From Ciona intestinalis (taxonomy: Eukaryota; Chordata; Ascidiacea; Phlebobranchia; Cionidae), in the NCBI RefSeq assembly GCF_000224145.3, contig NW_004190425.2, positions 224,070-288,069 of the forward strand: a DNA stretch of 64,000 bases. Direction: 5' to 3'. The position numbers were made by a program, and so were the translations under genes. Below the pieces are notes generated by a model that had not been told where the DNA came from, did no database searches, and saw only the letters and a program-made list of their open reading frames with translations. Shown here piece by piece: positions 12,801 through 20,538 of this stretch; within the stretch, counting starts at the first letter, position 1; the number at the start of each line of letters is the position of its first letter.

Positions 12801-14190
12801 CAACTTATACTTTATTTAACCTGTTGTTTTGTTGTACTTTATTTTAACAACTTTTGTTCTGTCGCTAAATCCTACGTCTTTATTTAAAACATTCTAAATC
12901 TTCGCTACCGTAATTGAATAGACAAAAGCAGTTATTGTATTATATTATTATAACCGAGTTGAAAATATGCAATTTTAATAACTTACCCCTCCTTCCAACA
13001 TATATCGGGGTGCACCACTTGCCACAAACTGTTTGCCGCTGCCATCGTACAAACCAGTAGACACAGAATATCCTGTAATTTATAAGAAGCTCGTTACTTC
13101 GTATTCAATATATAGTATGGGTGGGGGAAGACGGGACTTGGCGTAAGAGATGTCCTTTTTAAAAAAAATGTCTTGTGTGTTGTTATATTTCTTTGAAGTT
13201 TTAACAATTAATAACGGAATGATAGTACTAATTCGTGGTACCACCCAAAAATCGCCAATATGTTTTGATTTTGGAAATATTGGGCAATATCTGCCTAAGT
13301 GTCCAGTCTTCTCCCACTCTGCTATATAATTTGATTGTCATCGAAAACGTTAAGACGCGAATGTTCCAAACGTAAACTAAGGAGCAAATATATCACCTTT
13401 AAAACTATATACGGAAACGCATGAAGCAATGACGTCTGTTCGTGATAGGTATTATAGTATTGTAGAGTAAGATGGATACCGTTAGCACATAATATCCCAT
13501 ATTTTCCAAACGTGTTTTTAACATTAAATACTAAATAGCGCATCATTATAGTCGTAGGGATACGTTTTTTTATTTTTAAATATCCTTTGTTTACTGCAAG
13601 AATGTGACGGTATAAATACATACATCATCTTACCCCCTGCCACACGCCATGCAAAACAACGTCGTATGTTCATTTAACTCCAGGAATATTTACGTATTTC
13701 ACCTTTTGTCACGTACATGCGTATCGACAATAGAACCGTGTATAATCATAACAACGATTGCGCACGAGACTCTGTGTCAGACGTCAATAAACAAAAGTCG
13801 ACAATTTATGCACCGTTAGAGTGACCACCTAAGTCCTAAACAGTATCACTAGCTGACTAGCGGCAGTTAAGAAAATAAATCAATCAGAAACATTTTCTCG
13901 TAAAATTAACGAGATTTATAAAGTTCTAACTCTTAAAAATAAAAATACGTTTAAATAAACATGTCAATACTACCAATGAAGGCGATATTTCATGTAATAA
14001 TCGTCATTTAGTAGCTTTATAAAGTAAAAATAAACGAACCTAAATAAGATTCCTTCGTTCGGTTTGGTAAGACACCTTGTACTTGAGTGAATGTTGGAAT
14101 ATCCGCTGTTGTGTCTGATGCAGAGTCGTACTTGGTGATGGTTCCTGCCCAGTCGTACGCACCTGGTGCACCAAGTATCAAACGACCTGA
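896..14190 (-). CDS. Integrin alpha constant module: FG-GAP 3-7, thigh, calf, TM, tail
   Basis: C-terminal half of an integrin alpha chain, the membrane-anchored part of an alpha/beta adhesion receptor. Twenty exons: 14190-14040, 13072-12987, 12194-11955, 11487-11275, 10816-10677, 10172-10024, 9822-9659, 8624-8527, 8091-7981, 7370-7211, 6717-6574, 6384-6296, 5496-5404, 4989-4887, 4456-4337, 3670-3536, 3102-2974, 2440-2336, 1677-1549, 1000-896. They sum to 2664 nt in one frame (887 residues plus TGA). Visible parts: LILGAPGAYDW (FG-GAP3), calcium loops DINGDGKDD, DLNNDGFKD and DLDGNRYPD (FG-GAP5-7), thigh and calf beta domains, a Leu/Ile-rich membrane helix at about residues 829-851, then GFFKS and a 34-residue tail. 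It has no start or signal peptide of its own. The first exon opens in phase 0, matching the donors of all five upstream heads. Exon 4456-4337 needs donor GTGGGT rather than the GTAACA 4 nt further on to keep frame. No sequence gap falls within an exon, although 12661-12710 lies in the second intron. Confidence 0.93.
1212..1392. mobile_element. Palindromic MITE copy
   Basis: One end TGTGGGGTAAATGGGACAC, core TTTGTTTACTACCAAATTGG, other end GGGGTCTCATCTTCTGCC. In the intron before the tail exon. Confidence 0.7.
2038..2227. mobile_element. Palindromic MITE copy
   Basis: TGTGGGGTAAGATGGGACAC at one end, AGGTGTCCCATTTTTCCTC at the other, same core with ACTACCAAATTGG. Confidence 0.75.
2465..2690 (-). 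mobile_element. R3 repeat copy
   Basis: GTAGCGAAGATTTAGAAATA to TCTACACCTAGCAGAC, the reverse complement of the reference copy. Immediately upstream of exon 2440-2336. Confidence 0.65.
3735..4058 (-). mobile_element. tRNA-derived SINE copy
   Basis: Nearly complete copy: tRNA-like head with B-box complement GCCTTGAACCC, body GTGTCTTGCCCAAGGACAC, and a 3' end CGGAAAACGACAG. In the constant-module intron 4337-3670. Confidence 0.75.
4704..4858. mobile_element. MITE, one end missing
   Basis: Starts inside the element (CATAATATCCAAATATCC) and ends GTGTCCCATCTACCCC. Confidence 0.65.
5052..5215 (+). mobile_element. R3 repeat, 3'-truncated
   Basis: GTTAGAAGTTTAACTTAATA, GTCTGCTAGGTGTAGCGACC and CAACTGTTGACG; it stops before the CTTCGCTACC part. 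Confidence 0.6.
5735..6040 (-). mobile_element. tRNA-derived SINE copy
   Basis: Shows GAGCCTTGAACC (B box, reverse), AAGTGTCTTGC and ACGACATTCGTTATAACACG. Diverged head. In intron 6296-5496. Confidence 0.7.
6800..7118 (-). mobile_element. tRNA-derived SINE copy
   Basis: Near full length, with GAGCCTTAAACCCATTACC, GGTCTTGCCCAAGGACACAT and the GTTATAACACAGG tail end. In intron 7211-6717. Confidence 0.7.
8640..8930 (-). mobile_element. tRNA-derived SINE copy
   Basis: Contains GTGTCTTGCCCAAGGACACG and GGCCGGAAAAAGACAG; part of the region between body and head is deleted. In intron 9659-8624, close to exon 8624-8527. Confidence 0.7.
9035..9290 (-). mobile_element. Degraded tRNA-derived SINE
   Basis: Recognisable by GAGTAACTGC, AGTGTCTTATCAAGG and AGCCTTGAACCAG in the usual order, with many changes. 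Confidence 0.5.
9405..9620 (+). mobile_element. 5'-truncated SINE fragment, opposite orientation
   Basis: Starts within the body (CTCCAACCCACAGAACACTA, ATGGATTGTC) and lacks the tRNA head. It lies head to head with the copy at 9035-9290. Confidence 0.45.
9890..10012. mobile_element. R3 repeat fragments arranged as an inverted pair
   Basis: AAAGTGTTTTAACAACTGCT meets AACAACAGTTGTTAAAACAC, making a palindrome of two R3 pieces right against constant exon 10172-10024. Confidence 0.55.
10360..10440 (-). mobile_element. 3' fragment of a tRNA-derived SINE
   Basis: GAATGTAAGTTAGTACTTAT and GATCATTATAACAGGGATG match the family's 3' end. In the constant-module intron 10677-10172. Confidence 0.45.
10448..10622 (-). 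mobile_element. R3 repeat copy
   Basis: CAGTAGCGAAGATTTAGAAA to GTCGCTACACCTAGCAGATC. In intron 10677-10172. Confidence 0.65.
10944..11060. mobile_element. MITE fragment, variant core
   Basis: Begins TGTGGGGGAAGACGGGACAC and continues with AAATCAAAACACATG, a core shared with 13112-13328 and 28298-28430 but not with the common subfamily. Confidence 0.5.
11744..11940. mobile_element. Palindromic MITE copy
   Basis: GTAGTAGGGTGGTGGAAGAC to GTGTCTCATCTTCCCCCAC. It abuts exon 12194-11955. Confidence 0.7.
12262..12299. repeat. Perfect short palindrome
   Basis: A self-complementary stretch with arms CACGGCCTACTAGAGAT meeting at ATATC. A very similar palindrome occurs at 38208-38246, so this is probably a tiny foldback element or the core of a longer degraded one. 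Confidence 0.7.
12387..12660 (-). repeat. Inverted copy of the constant-module acceptor region, ending at the gap
   Basis: This segment is the reverse complement of about 14181-14449 with few changes. It includes the splice acceptor and the first ten bases of the first constant exon. It stops exactly at the N run, so a misjoined read or alternative haplotype is at least as likely as a real inverted duplication. Confidence 0.8.
12661..12710. other. Assembly gap (50 N)
   Basis: Fifty ambiguous bases in the intron between the second and third constant exons. The round size suggests a placeholder rather than a measured gap. Confidence 0.99.
12711..12788. mobile_element. MITE half, cut by the assembly gap
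   Basis: Only the AAAACACGATCAGGATATTT to CCCCCACCCTACTATAT half is present; the other half is presumably in the N run. Confidence 0.75.
12810..12945 (+). mobile_element. R3 repeat, 5'-truncated
   Basis: AACAACTTTTGTTCTGTCGC to AAATCTTCGCTACCGTAATT. Just right of the assembly gap. Confidence 0.6.
13112..13328. mobile_element. MITE, variant-core subfamily, both ends
   Basis: Ends GGGTGGGGGAAGACGGGAC and CAGTCTTCTCCCACTCTG. The core reads TTTTGATTTTGGAAATATTG, unlike the common core. Confidence 0.7.
13456..13645. mobile_element. Diverged MITE copy
   Basis: AGAGTAAGATGGATACCG, core with TTTGTTTACTGC, and end ATCATCTTACCCCCTG. Confidence 0.6.
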
Positions 14191-14449
14191 CTGTGTATAC
14201 AAAACAGCGTAAGTTGGCTTTATTTAGCTACAACAGACACATAAACATGCATATACATAAATCAACTTAAAAGACATATATAAACATAAAACATGGACAA
14301 AGACAAACACATATGGAGACTTGCTGCCTGAAAATACAAGAAAGCTGTTTAACTGCATGCAACAAGTAATGATAAAACGACGAAACGTTTCAATAACCTG
14401 CAAAATAAAAGAATGTTTAAATCATAACGTACAATTAACACGATGTTTT
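14181..14449 (+). repeat. Other arm of the inverted repeat around the constant-module acceptor
   Basis: Holds the true first 10 nt of the constant exon 14190-14040, its acceptor and about 250 nt of upstream intron. The mirror copy is at 12387-12660. Confidence 0.8.
14191..14212 (-). promoter_or_regulatory. Common splice acceptor of the constant module
   Basis: Acceptor GTTTTGTATACACAG before the first constant exon. A second AG occurs 4 nt inside the exon, but only the first keeps frame with the head donors. This is the single acceptor that all five phase-0 head donors would share. It lies inside an inverted repeat whose other arm ends at the assembly gap. Confidence 0.75.
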
Positions 14450-14998
14450 AAATTAAACTAACTGTTGCCTAATATTCACTATGTAATCACACGTTGATAA
14501 ATAGCACCAATACAACCTTGTTATTGCAACGTTCGTTTCATATTGCTGCGAACTTAAAAGGTTTCGTCGTAAAACAAAAAGCTCAAATTGCTACTCGTTC
14601 TATTTTTCTCCGTGTGACCGGCGCCACAACAAAGAACAATGCTTTGTATTATGATCGAATAGAGTCGAGCCCGTTTCAACCGGAAATGATCTCACGCTCG
14701 CGCTGCTCATGCAATGCACATTCAACAGAAGAGAGAAAGGAAATGACGTAACTTGGGCTTTGACGCAAGTACGTATATGGACAACGTCATAAGAAAAGCA
14801 ATTAGACTCGAAGATTTGTCTGATTGATATACACTGTCACTACACCGTCATAGGACCTACACTAAAACCAGACATGAAATGCTTTTACCTTTGAGTCAAA
14901 AGTAAATTATAGCTTTGTCAAACCTTTTGACGACGATAGATTAAGTTGCGTGTACACTATAGTGCGAATATTGGTTATATATATATATATTTATATAC
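14450..14998. other. Intron stretch between head E and constant module, no gene seen
   Basis: No exon or known repeat recognised. A GC-richer patch at about 14620-14760 (GACCGGCGCCACAAC, CACGCTCGCGCTGCTC) and a short (TA)n run near 14979 stand out from the AT-rich surroundings. It could hold splice-control or promoter sequence, but nothing specific can be shown. Confidence 0.35.
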
Positions 14999-15145
14999 GT
15001 AGTAGGGTGGGGGGAAATGGGACACCTTTTCATTATATTTTCTCCTCAAATTTGGTAGTAATAAATAACATTCAAAAATTCTAAAATCGTATCCTCACAA
15101 CTAACATAGACCGTTGTTACTTGATCAGAATATTAACGCAAAATG
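14999..15145. mobile_element. MITE, one end missing
   Basis: GTAGTAGGGTGGGGGGAAAT, ACCTTTTCATTATATTTTCT and TTTGGTAGTAATAAATAACA; the second inverted end is lost. In the intron between head E and the constant module. Confidence 0.65.
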
Positions 15146-15333
15146 TTAGCTATAAAATTTAATAAATCACAAGCAAACATAACTATTTCTGAATTGATAT
15201 ACAGGACATTTTATGAATTCTGCCATTGTATAATTTTAAATCTACTGGTTCTTAATAAATTGCTGCCATATAACAAATATATTTGGAAAGAAATAGACTT
15301 TATAATATATAGACAGTGCATTAGTGGCGCCAC

Positions 15334-18300
15334 CTTATCAAAACTTGTGGAAAAACCGGCTTGGCATTGCATTAACTCGTTAGTAACACCTGGAGCCGTC
15401 GAACCTAAAGTAAGAAAAAATAATAATAATAAATTTTATTTCTCGCTTTAATTACCGTAGTAAAGATTTAGAATATTTTTAAATAAAAAGATAATATATG
15501 GCAACAAAACAACAGTTGTTTAAATACTCTTTCAATTAAAAACTTATAGTAAGGTGGGAGAAGATGGGACATCTTTTCATTCTGTTTTCTAGTCCAACTT
15601 GGTAGTAAACAAATAACATTCGAATAATTATAAAACCGTAAGCTCACGACTCCCATGAACCGTTGTTAAATGTTTGAAATACCACTAGGTTTTTTGGATT
15701 TTATGTGGTAAAAGTGTCCCATCTTACTCCACTGTACTATATAATAATAAACATATGTGGATGTTTTGGTGGTTTGAGTAATAGAATAATAATTAATATA
15801 AAATAGTAATAGAATAATAATTTGAGTAATAGAATAATAATTAATATAAAATAGTAATAGAATAATAATTTGAGTAATAGAATAATAATTAATAAAAAGT
15901 TATTAATATAAAATAAAGTAAGTATACGAAGTAATAAAGTTCTTATTTAATCTAAACGCTTGTATTAATTCACCTTCCATAATTTGAATCCCACGTTGTA
16001 ACTGAGACACCACACTGGATAGGTCATCAAAATTATCAACTGTAATGATTCGATCCTTTGAACCAGCAATTAACTCAAGTTGTTTTAACTTATATTGTCC
16101 AACACCCACAGCAAACGATTCAACACCTTGTGCTTCTGCATATGCTGTAGCTCCAGGAAGCTGCCTGGAAAATGAAATCAGTATATTAGTCAAAAAATAT
16201 TTGCAATTGAGAAAATCGTATAGATCGTTTAGATTTTTAAAAATATTGCGTCTTTATACGAATGTATACAGTGTGTTTTCTTTATCTTACCTCGTCTCAT
16301 TTGATAGTAAACAAATAATATTAACACAATTAAACTGTATCCCCTCTTTAAGGCCTTTGTTATTGGTAAAAGCACATTTTGTAAATATGGGATTTCGGGT
16401 TTAACTGTTTCCCATCTTACGTCACGATGTAAATAAATATCATTCTGTTAAACTATTGGTTATCCGACCGAAAAATACGACAATTGAATAATGTCAAACA
16501 CATGTGTGTAGTTTTCACTTTTTCGTCGATAAATTCGTATATAGTAAAGGTGGGGGAAGATGAGACACCTTTTTTTATATCCTCGTCCCATTTGGTAGTA
16601 AACAATGGACGCTCAAAGAAAAAAAACGCACCCTTACGCCTCTTATGAGCCGTTGTTAAAAACACGATCAAATAATGTGCTAATAGTGTCTCATCTTACC
16701 CCACATTACTATCTCAAATTTAGCACAAAACGATTTTCTTTGAATGCCCGTATACTATAAACACGAATGCTTTATAAATACAACAACAGGATGTGTCGTC
16801 GGAAATACAACATTTTATTGCACGTCGCTTGTTTTGTCTGTAACTGATTGTACAAAATACACTGTATACTCACGTGGCATCGTCTGCGTTTCCGTCTGTT
16901 AGCAGAATCATTACTCTTCGAGCACTGGGGTAACGGCTCGTGCCCGAATTGAAATCTTCTTTAACTGTTTTGTTTATAGCGTGAGCTGTGTACGTTGTGT
17001 ATTGCTGGTACTGTAATAATAACGTTGTGATGAACTTTGTGTGATGTAGTAAAATAATGATGTTACAGAATATAAGTTGGGGTAAGATGGTTTATGTTTT
17101 CTTTTCTTTTATCGTCTTATTTCGTAGTAAACAAAGAATGTTTACAAAATTATATAACCGTATCGTCATACCTCTACAGGAATGTTGTTATTTGTTACAT
17201 GATCGAGAAAGTAGGATATTATGTGGCAATGGTATATATTAACCCTACTGATGCAAGCATCTACTAATACAAGCATTTAAATTTATCAAAGACTATATTA
17301 CTTCATGTACTTACTTAAGTCTATATTAATGGCATTAGGAATTTTTTTCTATTACACAAACCACCCAAAGTATTTACATATGTTCATAACTATGTTTTTA
17401 ACTGTAACCTAAGTGAGTTTTAACAACCGTTGCCACTCCATATTACTCTGTTCGGTGAAAAAAGGTCCGTATTAACCATAAGTTGCATAATTCGTCTTTT
17501 AAAACTAACTTACGTAAATTGCGTCCACGGCTTGGTCGAAGAGAGTTTTGTTTTTAAATTGACCCAAACTTATTTCAGTTTTCATGTACGGCTGATCCTC
17601 ACGATTCGGATAAAAATAAGAGTATTGGACCTGTAAGCAAAAACGTAAAGCGTGACACAATTAACTTGCCACTAAATATTTACCACTCCAACTTGCACTT
17701 GCTGTTTGATTTCAAAACCGTTTGTCACTTCTTTAATCCAGACTTTTACTTTGTCAAAACTTTCGTTTCCGACCGAGTAAGAACCATCGACGACAAACAT
17801 TAGATCTATGTCTCGTTCAAAACAACCTGGCAACGAACAAAATGAGAACAGTCTTGGCTAGGTTTTAAAGTCAAACTGTATTTTACTGATTCTTTTTGAA
17901 TTGAAATTAATATTTTGATAACCAGTTATCTTTCTGGGGTAATACCCCAATCCTGGCCTAAATCCTAGGACCGATGGCGTGCCACGCCACAGGACCTCAC
18001 CCACATAGAATGGAATAGAACTAATTCTCTTCTGTGATACTTCGGAATTGTACAATGAGATATTTGTTAACAAAAGTTTGATGTTTAAACATATAAGATT
18101 ATAGGTGAGGACACTAATGTATTTTAGGCTTTACAATTTTAAAATGCTGCAGTCACGAACTGACGCAAATTGACACGGTAACGAAATTGTGTTTCGAAAA
18201 TTTTGTTTTCGTAATTATTCTTATGTAAACTTTGTTTTGTATTTTTAAAAATCGTTATTCGGTTAAAGCATGTTTTAGCCAAACATTTTTTGTAGTGCGA

Positions 18301-19841
18301 ACGCTAGCAGAAATTATACGACCGTGCAGTTTCCTACATTTGAAGTAATCGCAAGGGTCAGCTAAGCCGATGTGCAATGGCCTATAGTCTCACCTTGGAC
18401 CCACTGCCTGCCTGATCGCAGTGAAGGCCTTCGTCAGGTAAGTTAAAAAATTTTATCACTGCATACAATGTTTTGTATTTTAAATCCAAATCACAGTTTA
18501 CACGGTTTAATCAGAGCTTGTTGTATAAATAATTATAAAATCAAGTTAAAATATTTTAACCTACTGTCTCTGCATGGGACCCTCTTGTGCCACTTAGTGA
18601 TCATGTTTGAATCGCCACGACCAGGAGTTGATTCCGAAACATAACAAGCACCTTCAGCTTTGTATGCAGCACCACAGTCGTGGATACGCAAGTGGGCACA
18701 AGTCTAAAATAGAAAAAAATGGACATGCCTCCAAAACAATACAGTGTATATTGTAGGGTGGGGGAAGATGGCACACCTTTCCGTTTAGTTTTCTCTTTTT
18801 ATTTAAAGATCATTCAATGAATTATAAAACCGTCTTTGGATATTATGTGTTAAAGGTGTCCCATCTTCCCCCACTTTACTATATTATAGATATTTGTTTG
18901 TTTCTATTACAAGAATAAACTGTTGTTTCTGTTAGAAGTTTAACTTGATAATAATTAAACATAAAGGACTCGTTTGTCTGCTAGGTGTAGAGACCACGCT
19001 TATTTTCTTCCAATTAAATGTAAAAATGTTTTAGCTGTAAGCGTGTTTTAACAACTGTTGTTTGTCGCTATATTCTGTCTTTTCGTTTAATAAATTTTTA
19101 AATCTTCGCTACCTTAATCGACGAGAACCAATAAAGTTAATTATTATTATTATTATTAAAGCACGAATACTTACAACAAGTGTATTCTTGGTTTCGAGGG
19201 AATAACCATCCGGTGAGTAAAATGGTTCATGTGTAAGCGAAATGCCCAAGGCATCCCTATCACTGATTTCAAACCCGCTTAGATCTCGTTGAACACCCGC
19301 ACGCATACTACAGTTGTGATAACGCGTACCAGAAATATTCTTAAAGTTTTTCTGCATGTTTTCTGAGAAAAGTATTTGTTTAGTAAAGTTGTTATCAAAA
19401 TTCCTTTTACATCAGCATACCACAGTAATATAGCGCGCCCATGGCCGAAGTTGATGTCAGAGCAGCTCTTAGTGACGGTATTGGTTCGATTATTGCAGTT
19501 CCATCTTCCTTGTCTGTGTCTTTGTAAGTTTTGACCTCTTCTGTTGGGGCACCTGCAGCTAACCTGTAAAACCATTCTAAAATAACTTATTCCAAAGTAA
19601 TAGAAATTACCGACTGTATCGTGTCTTCTGTTCCGTCGTTAATTACTTGCAGAAACAACTGGTAACCGAAATATGAAGTTCCTTTAAAACTTTGATGAGT
19701 CTCACCAAATGTATTGGCTTCAATTGCTCGCGTAAAACGATGGTCAGTTTTACCACTCGCTTCAATGTTAAATCCACTAACTACTAACAATACTTCACAC
19801 ACGAAACCAAACGCTGGCCATAATAACAACCTTCTGCCCAT
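15334..19841 (-). CDS. Integrin alpha head cassette E (signal peptide, FG-GAP1-2, I domain)
   Basis: Most leg-proximal head, 452 codons in nine exons: 19841-19615, 19563-19421, 19362-19175, 18703-18565, 17826-17684, 17630-17514, 17010-16874, 16164-15974, 15404-15334. It begins with signal peptide MGRRLLLWPAFGF and the mature start FNIE. Next come FG-GAP1 (LAAGAP...GALYYC), FG-GAP2, a CAHLRIHDC...ACYV linker, and an I domain. The I domain has MIDAS DGSYS, the MIDAS Thr in TYTAHAI, LLTDG, and the C-terminal EG that supplies the internal-ligand Glu. The last exon ends QCQAGFSTSFDK on a phase-0 donor 1.1 kb before the constant module, so E plus constant reads as a normal 1339-residue alpha chain. 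The first donor that keeps frame is the weak GTCGGT; GTAATT 4 nt downstream breaks frame. The ATG at 19841 is chosen because a strong acceptor lies 11 nt upstream; the frame stays open further upstream. Confidence 0.92.
15415..15545 (-). mobile_element. R3 repeat, 5'-truncated
   Basis: Begins with an (AAT)n stretch, then ATTACCGTAGTAAAGATTTA and AAAACAACAGTTG. It abuts the last exon of head E. Confidence 0.6.
15548..15740. mobile_element. Palindromic MITE copy
   Basis: TAGTAAGGTGGGAGAAGATG to GTGTCCCATCTTACTCCAC, both ends present. Confidence 0.75.
15776..15900. repeat. AT-rich minisatellite, about 48-bp unit
   Basis: Roughly two and a half copies of a unit built from GAGTAATAGAATAATAATT and a TATAAAATAGTAATAG stretch. 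It lies just 3' of exon 16164-15974 of head E. Confidence 0.8.
16283..16432. mobile_element. Degraded MITE
   Basis: TCTCATTTGATAGTAAACAA and GTTTCCCATCTTACGTCAC; the left end is lost. Confidence 0.5.
16538..16716. mobile_element. Palindromic MITE copy
   Basis: ATAGTAAAGGTGGGGGAAGA to GTGTCTCATCTTACCCCAC. Confidence 0.75.
17075..17250. mobile_element. Degraded MITE
   Basis: GTTGGGGTAAGATGG, TTCGTAGTAAACAAAGAATG; right end altered. Confidence 0.55.
17930..18010. repeat. Diverged relative of the GGCCTAAATCC repeat
   Basis: Contains TGGCCTAAATCCTAGG and ACAGGACCTCACCCA, matching the outer parts of the tandem array at 49816-50016 with a different middle. It lies in the head E intron between 18565 and 17826. 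Confidence 0.6.
18753..18895. mobile_element. MITE with internal deletion
   Basis: TGTAGGGTGGGGGAAGATGG to GTGTCCCATCTTCCCCCAC, about 50 nt of core missing. In the head E intron right after exon 18703-18565 on the plus axis. Confidence 0.75.
18915..19160 (+). mobile_element. Third repeat family (R3), near full length, (TTA)n tail
   Basis: Reference copy of a roughly 220-base element: TTAGAAGTTTAACTTGATAA, CTCGTTTGTCTGCTAGGTGT, CGTGTTTTAACAACTGTTG, AAATCTTCGCTACC, ending in (TTA)n. Its 3' end reaches nearly to head E exon 19362-19175. The simple-repeat tail suggests a retroposed element, class unknown. Confidence 0.7.
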
Positions 19842-19852
19842 TACTGACCTTG

Positions 19853-19872
19853 CTACAAAACAGCAATGCAAG
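19853..19872 (-). promoter_or_regulatory. 3' splice acceptor just upstream of head E start
   Basis: A pyrimidine-rich stretch ending GCTGTTTTGTAG sits 11 nt before the chosen ATG. No upstream coding exon exists, so it would serve either a spliced-leader trans-splice or a non-coding leader exon. It supports the ATG at 19841 over ATGs further upstream in the same frame. Confidence 0.5.
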
Positions 19873-20164
19873 TTATCCCTGTGGAAAATATGAATTTGAT
19901 TTTCAGGTTTGAAACCATCGTTTACCAAACGCCGGAGAGAAAGTTTGAATAGAAGAGGAAATGACGAAACTTCATTCTTATACAACATGAATGAATCGAA
20001 ATGTGCTTCCATGTGAGTACGTTACGTTAAAAGAACTCCCGTATCGCACAGTACGCGGATGGAAGTGAAACATATAAACCCATGTTATTACTAAAACACG
20101 AGCATAAACCTATCTCCATTTTACTGGGTATGTCACATATATATTGTTGGAAAAAATGGGAACT

Positions 20165-20357
20165 TTTTAGCACACATAATACTGTGGGGGAATATGGGAT
20201 ACTTTTAACACATTATATTCAAATATCCTGATGAGTTTGAACAATAACGTTCAATGGGTATCATAAGGATACGGTTTTGTAATCATTATTTGTTTACTTC
20301 CAATGGGACGAGAAAAAAAGATTAAAAACGTGTCCCACATTCCCCCAAACTACTATA
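20165..20357. mobile_element. Palindromic MITE copy
   Basis: ACTGTGGGGGAATATGGGAT to GTGTCCCACATTCCCCC. In the short spacer between head D and head E. Confidence 0.7.
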
Positions 20358-20538
20358 TAACGTACTATATTTCCGAATGTCCCTTGAAAGAAAATAAAAA
20401 ATGTTCTATCTTATTCAATCTACTACCAAAATAAAGGCAGTTTGCGGAGCAACGAATAAGTTTGTAGCGTCAATTTCGCCGAACGTAAAATAATCAGCTT
20501 CATGCACAACATGCATGAAGGAAATAAAACAAACTCAC

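Noticed and set aside
14494..14751. Plus-strand 85-codon open frame in the head E to constant intron
   Set aside because: No recognisable domain and no splice context; the local GC rise alone is not evidence of coding.
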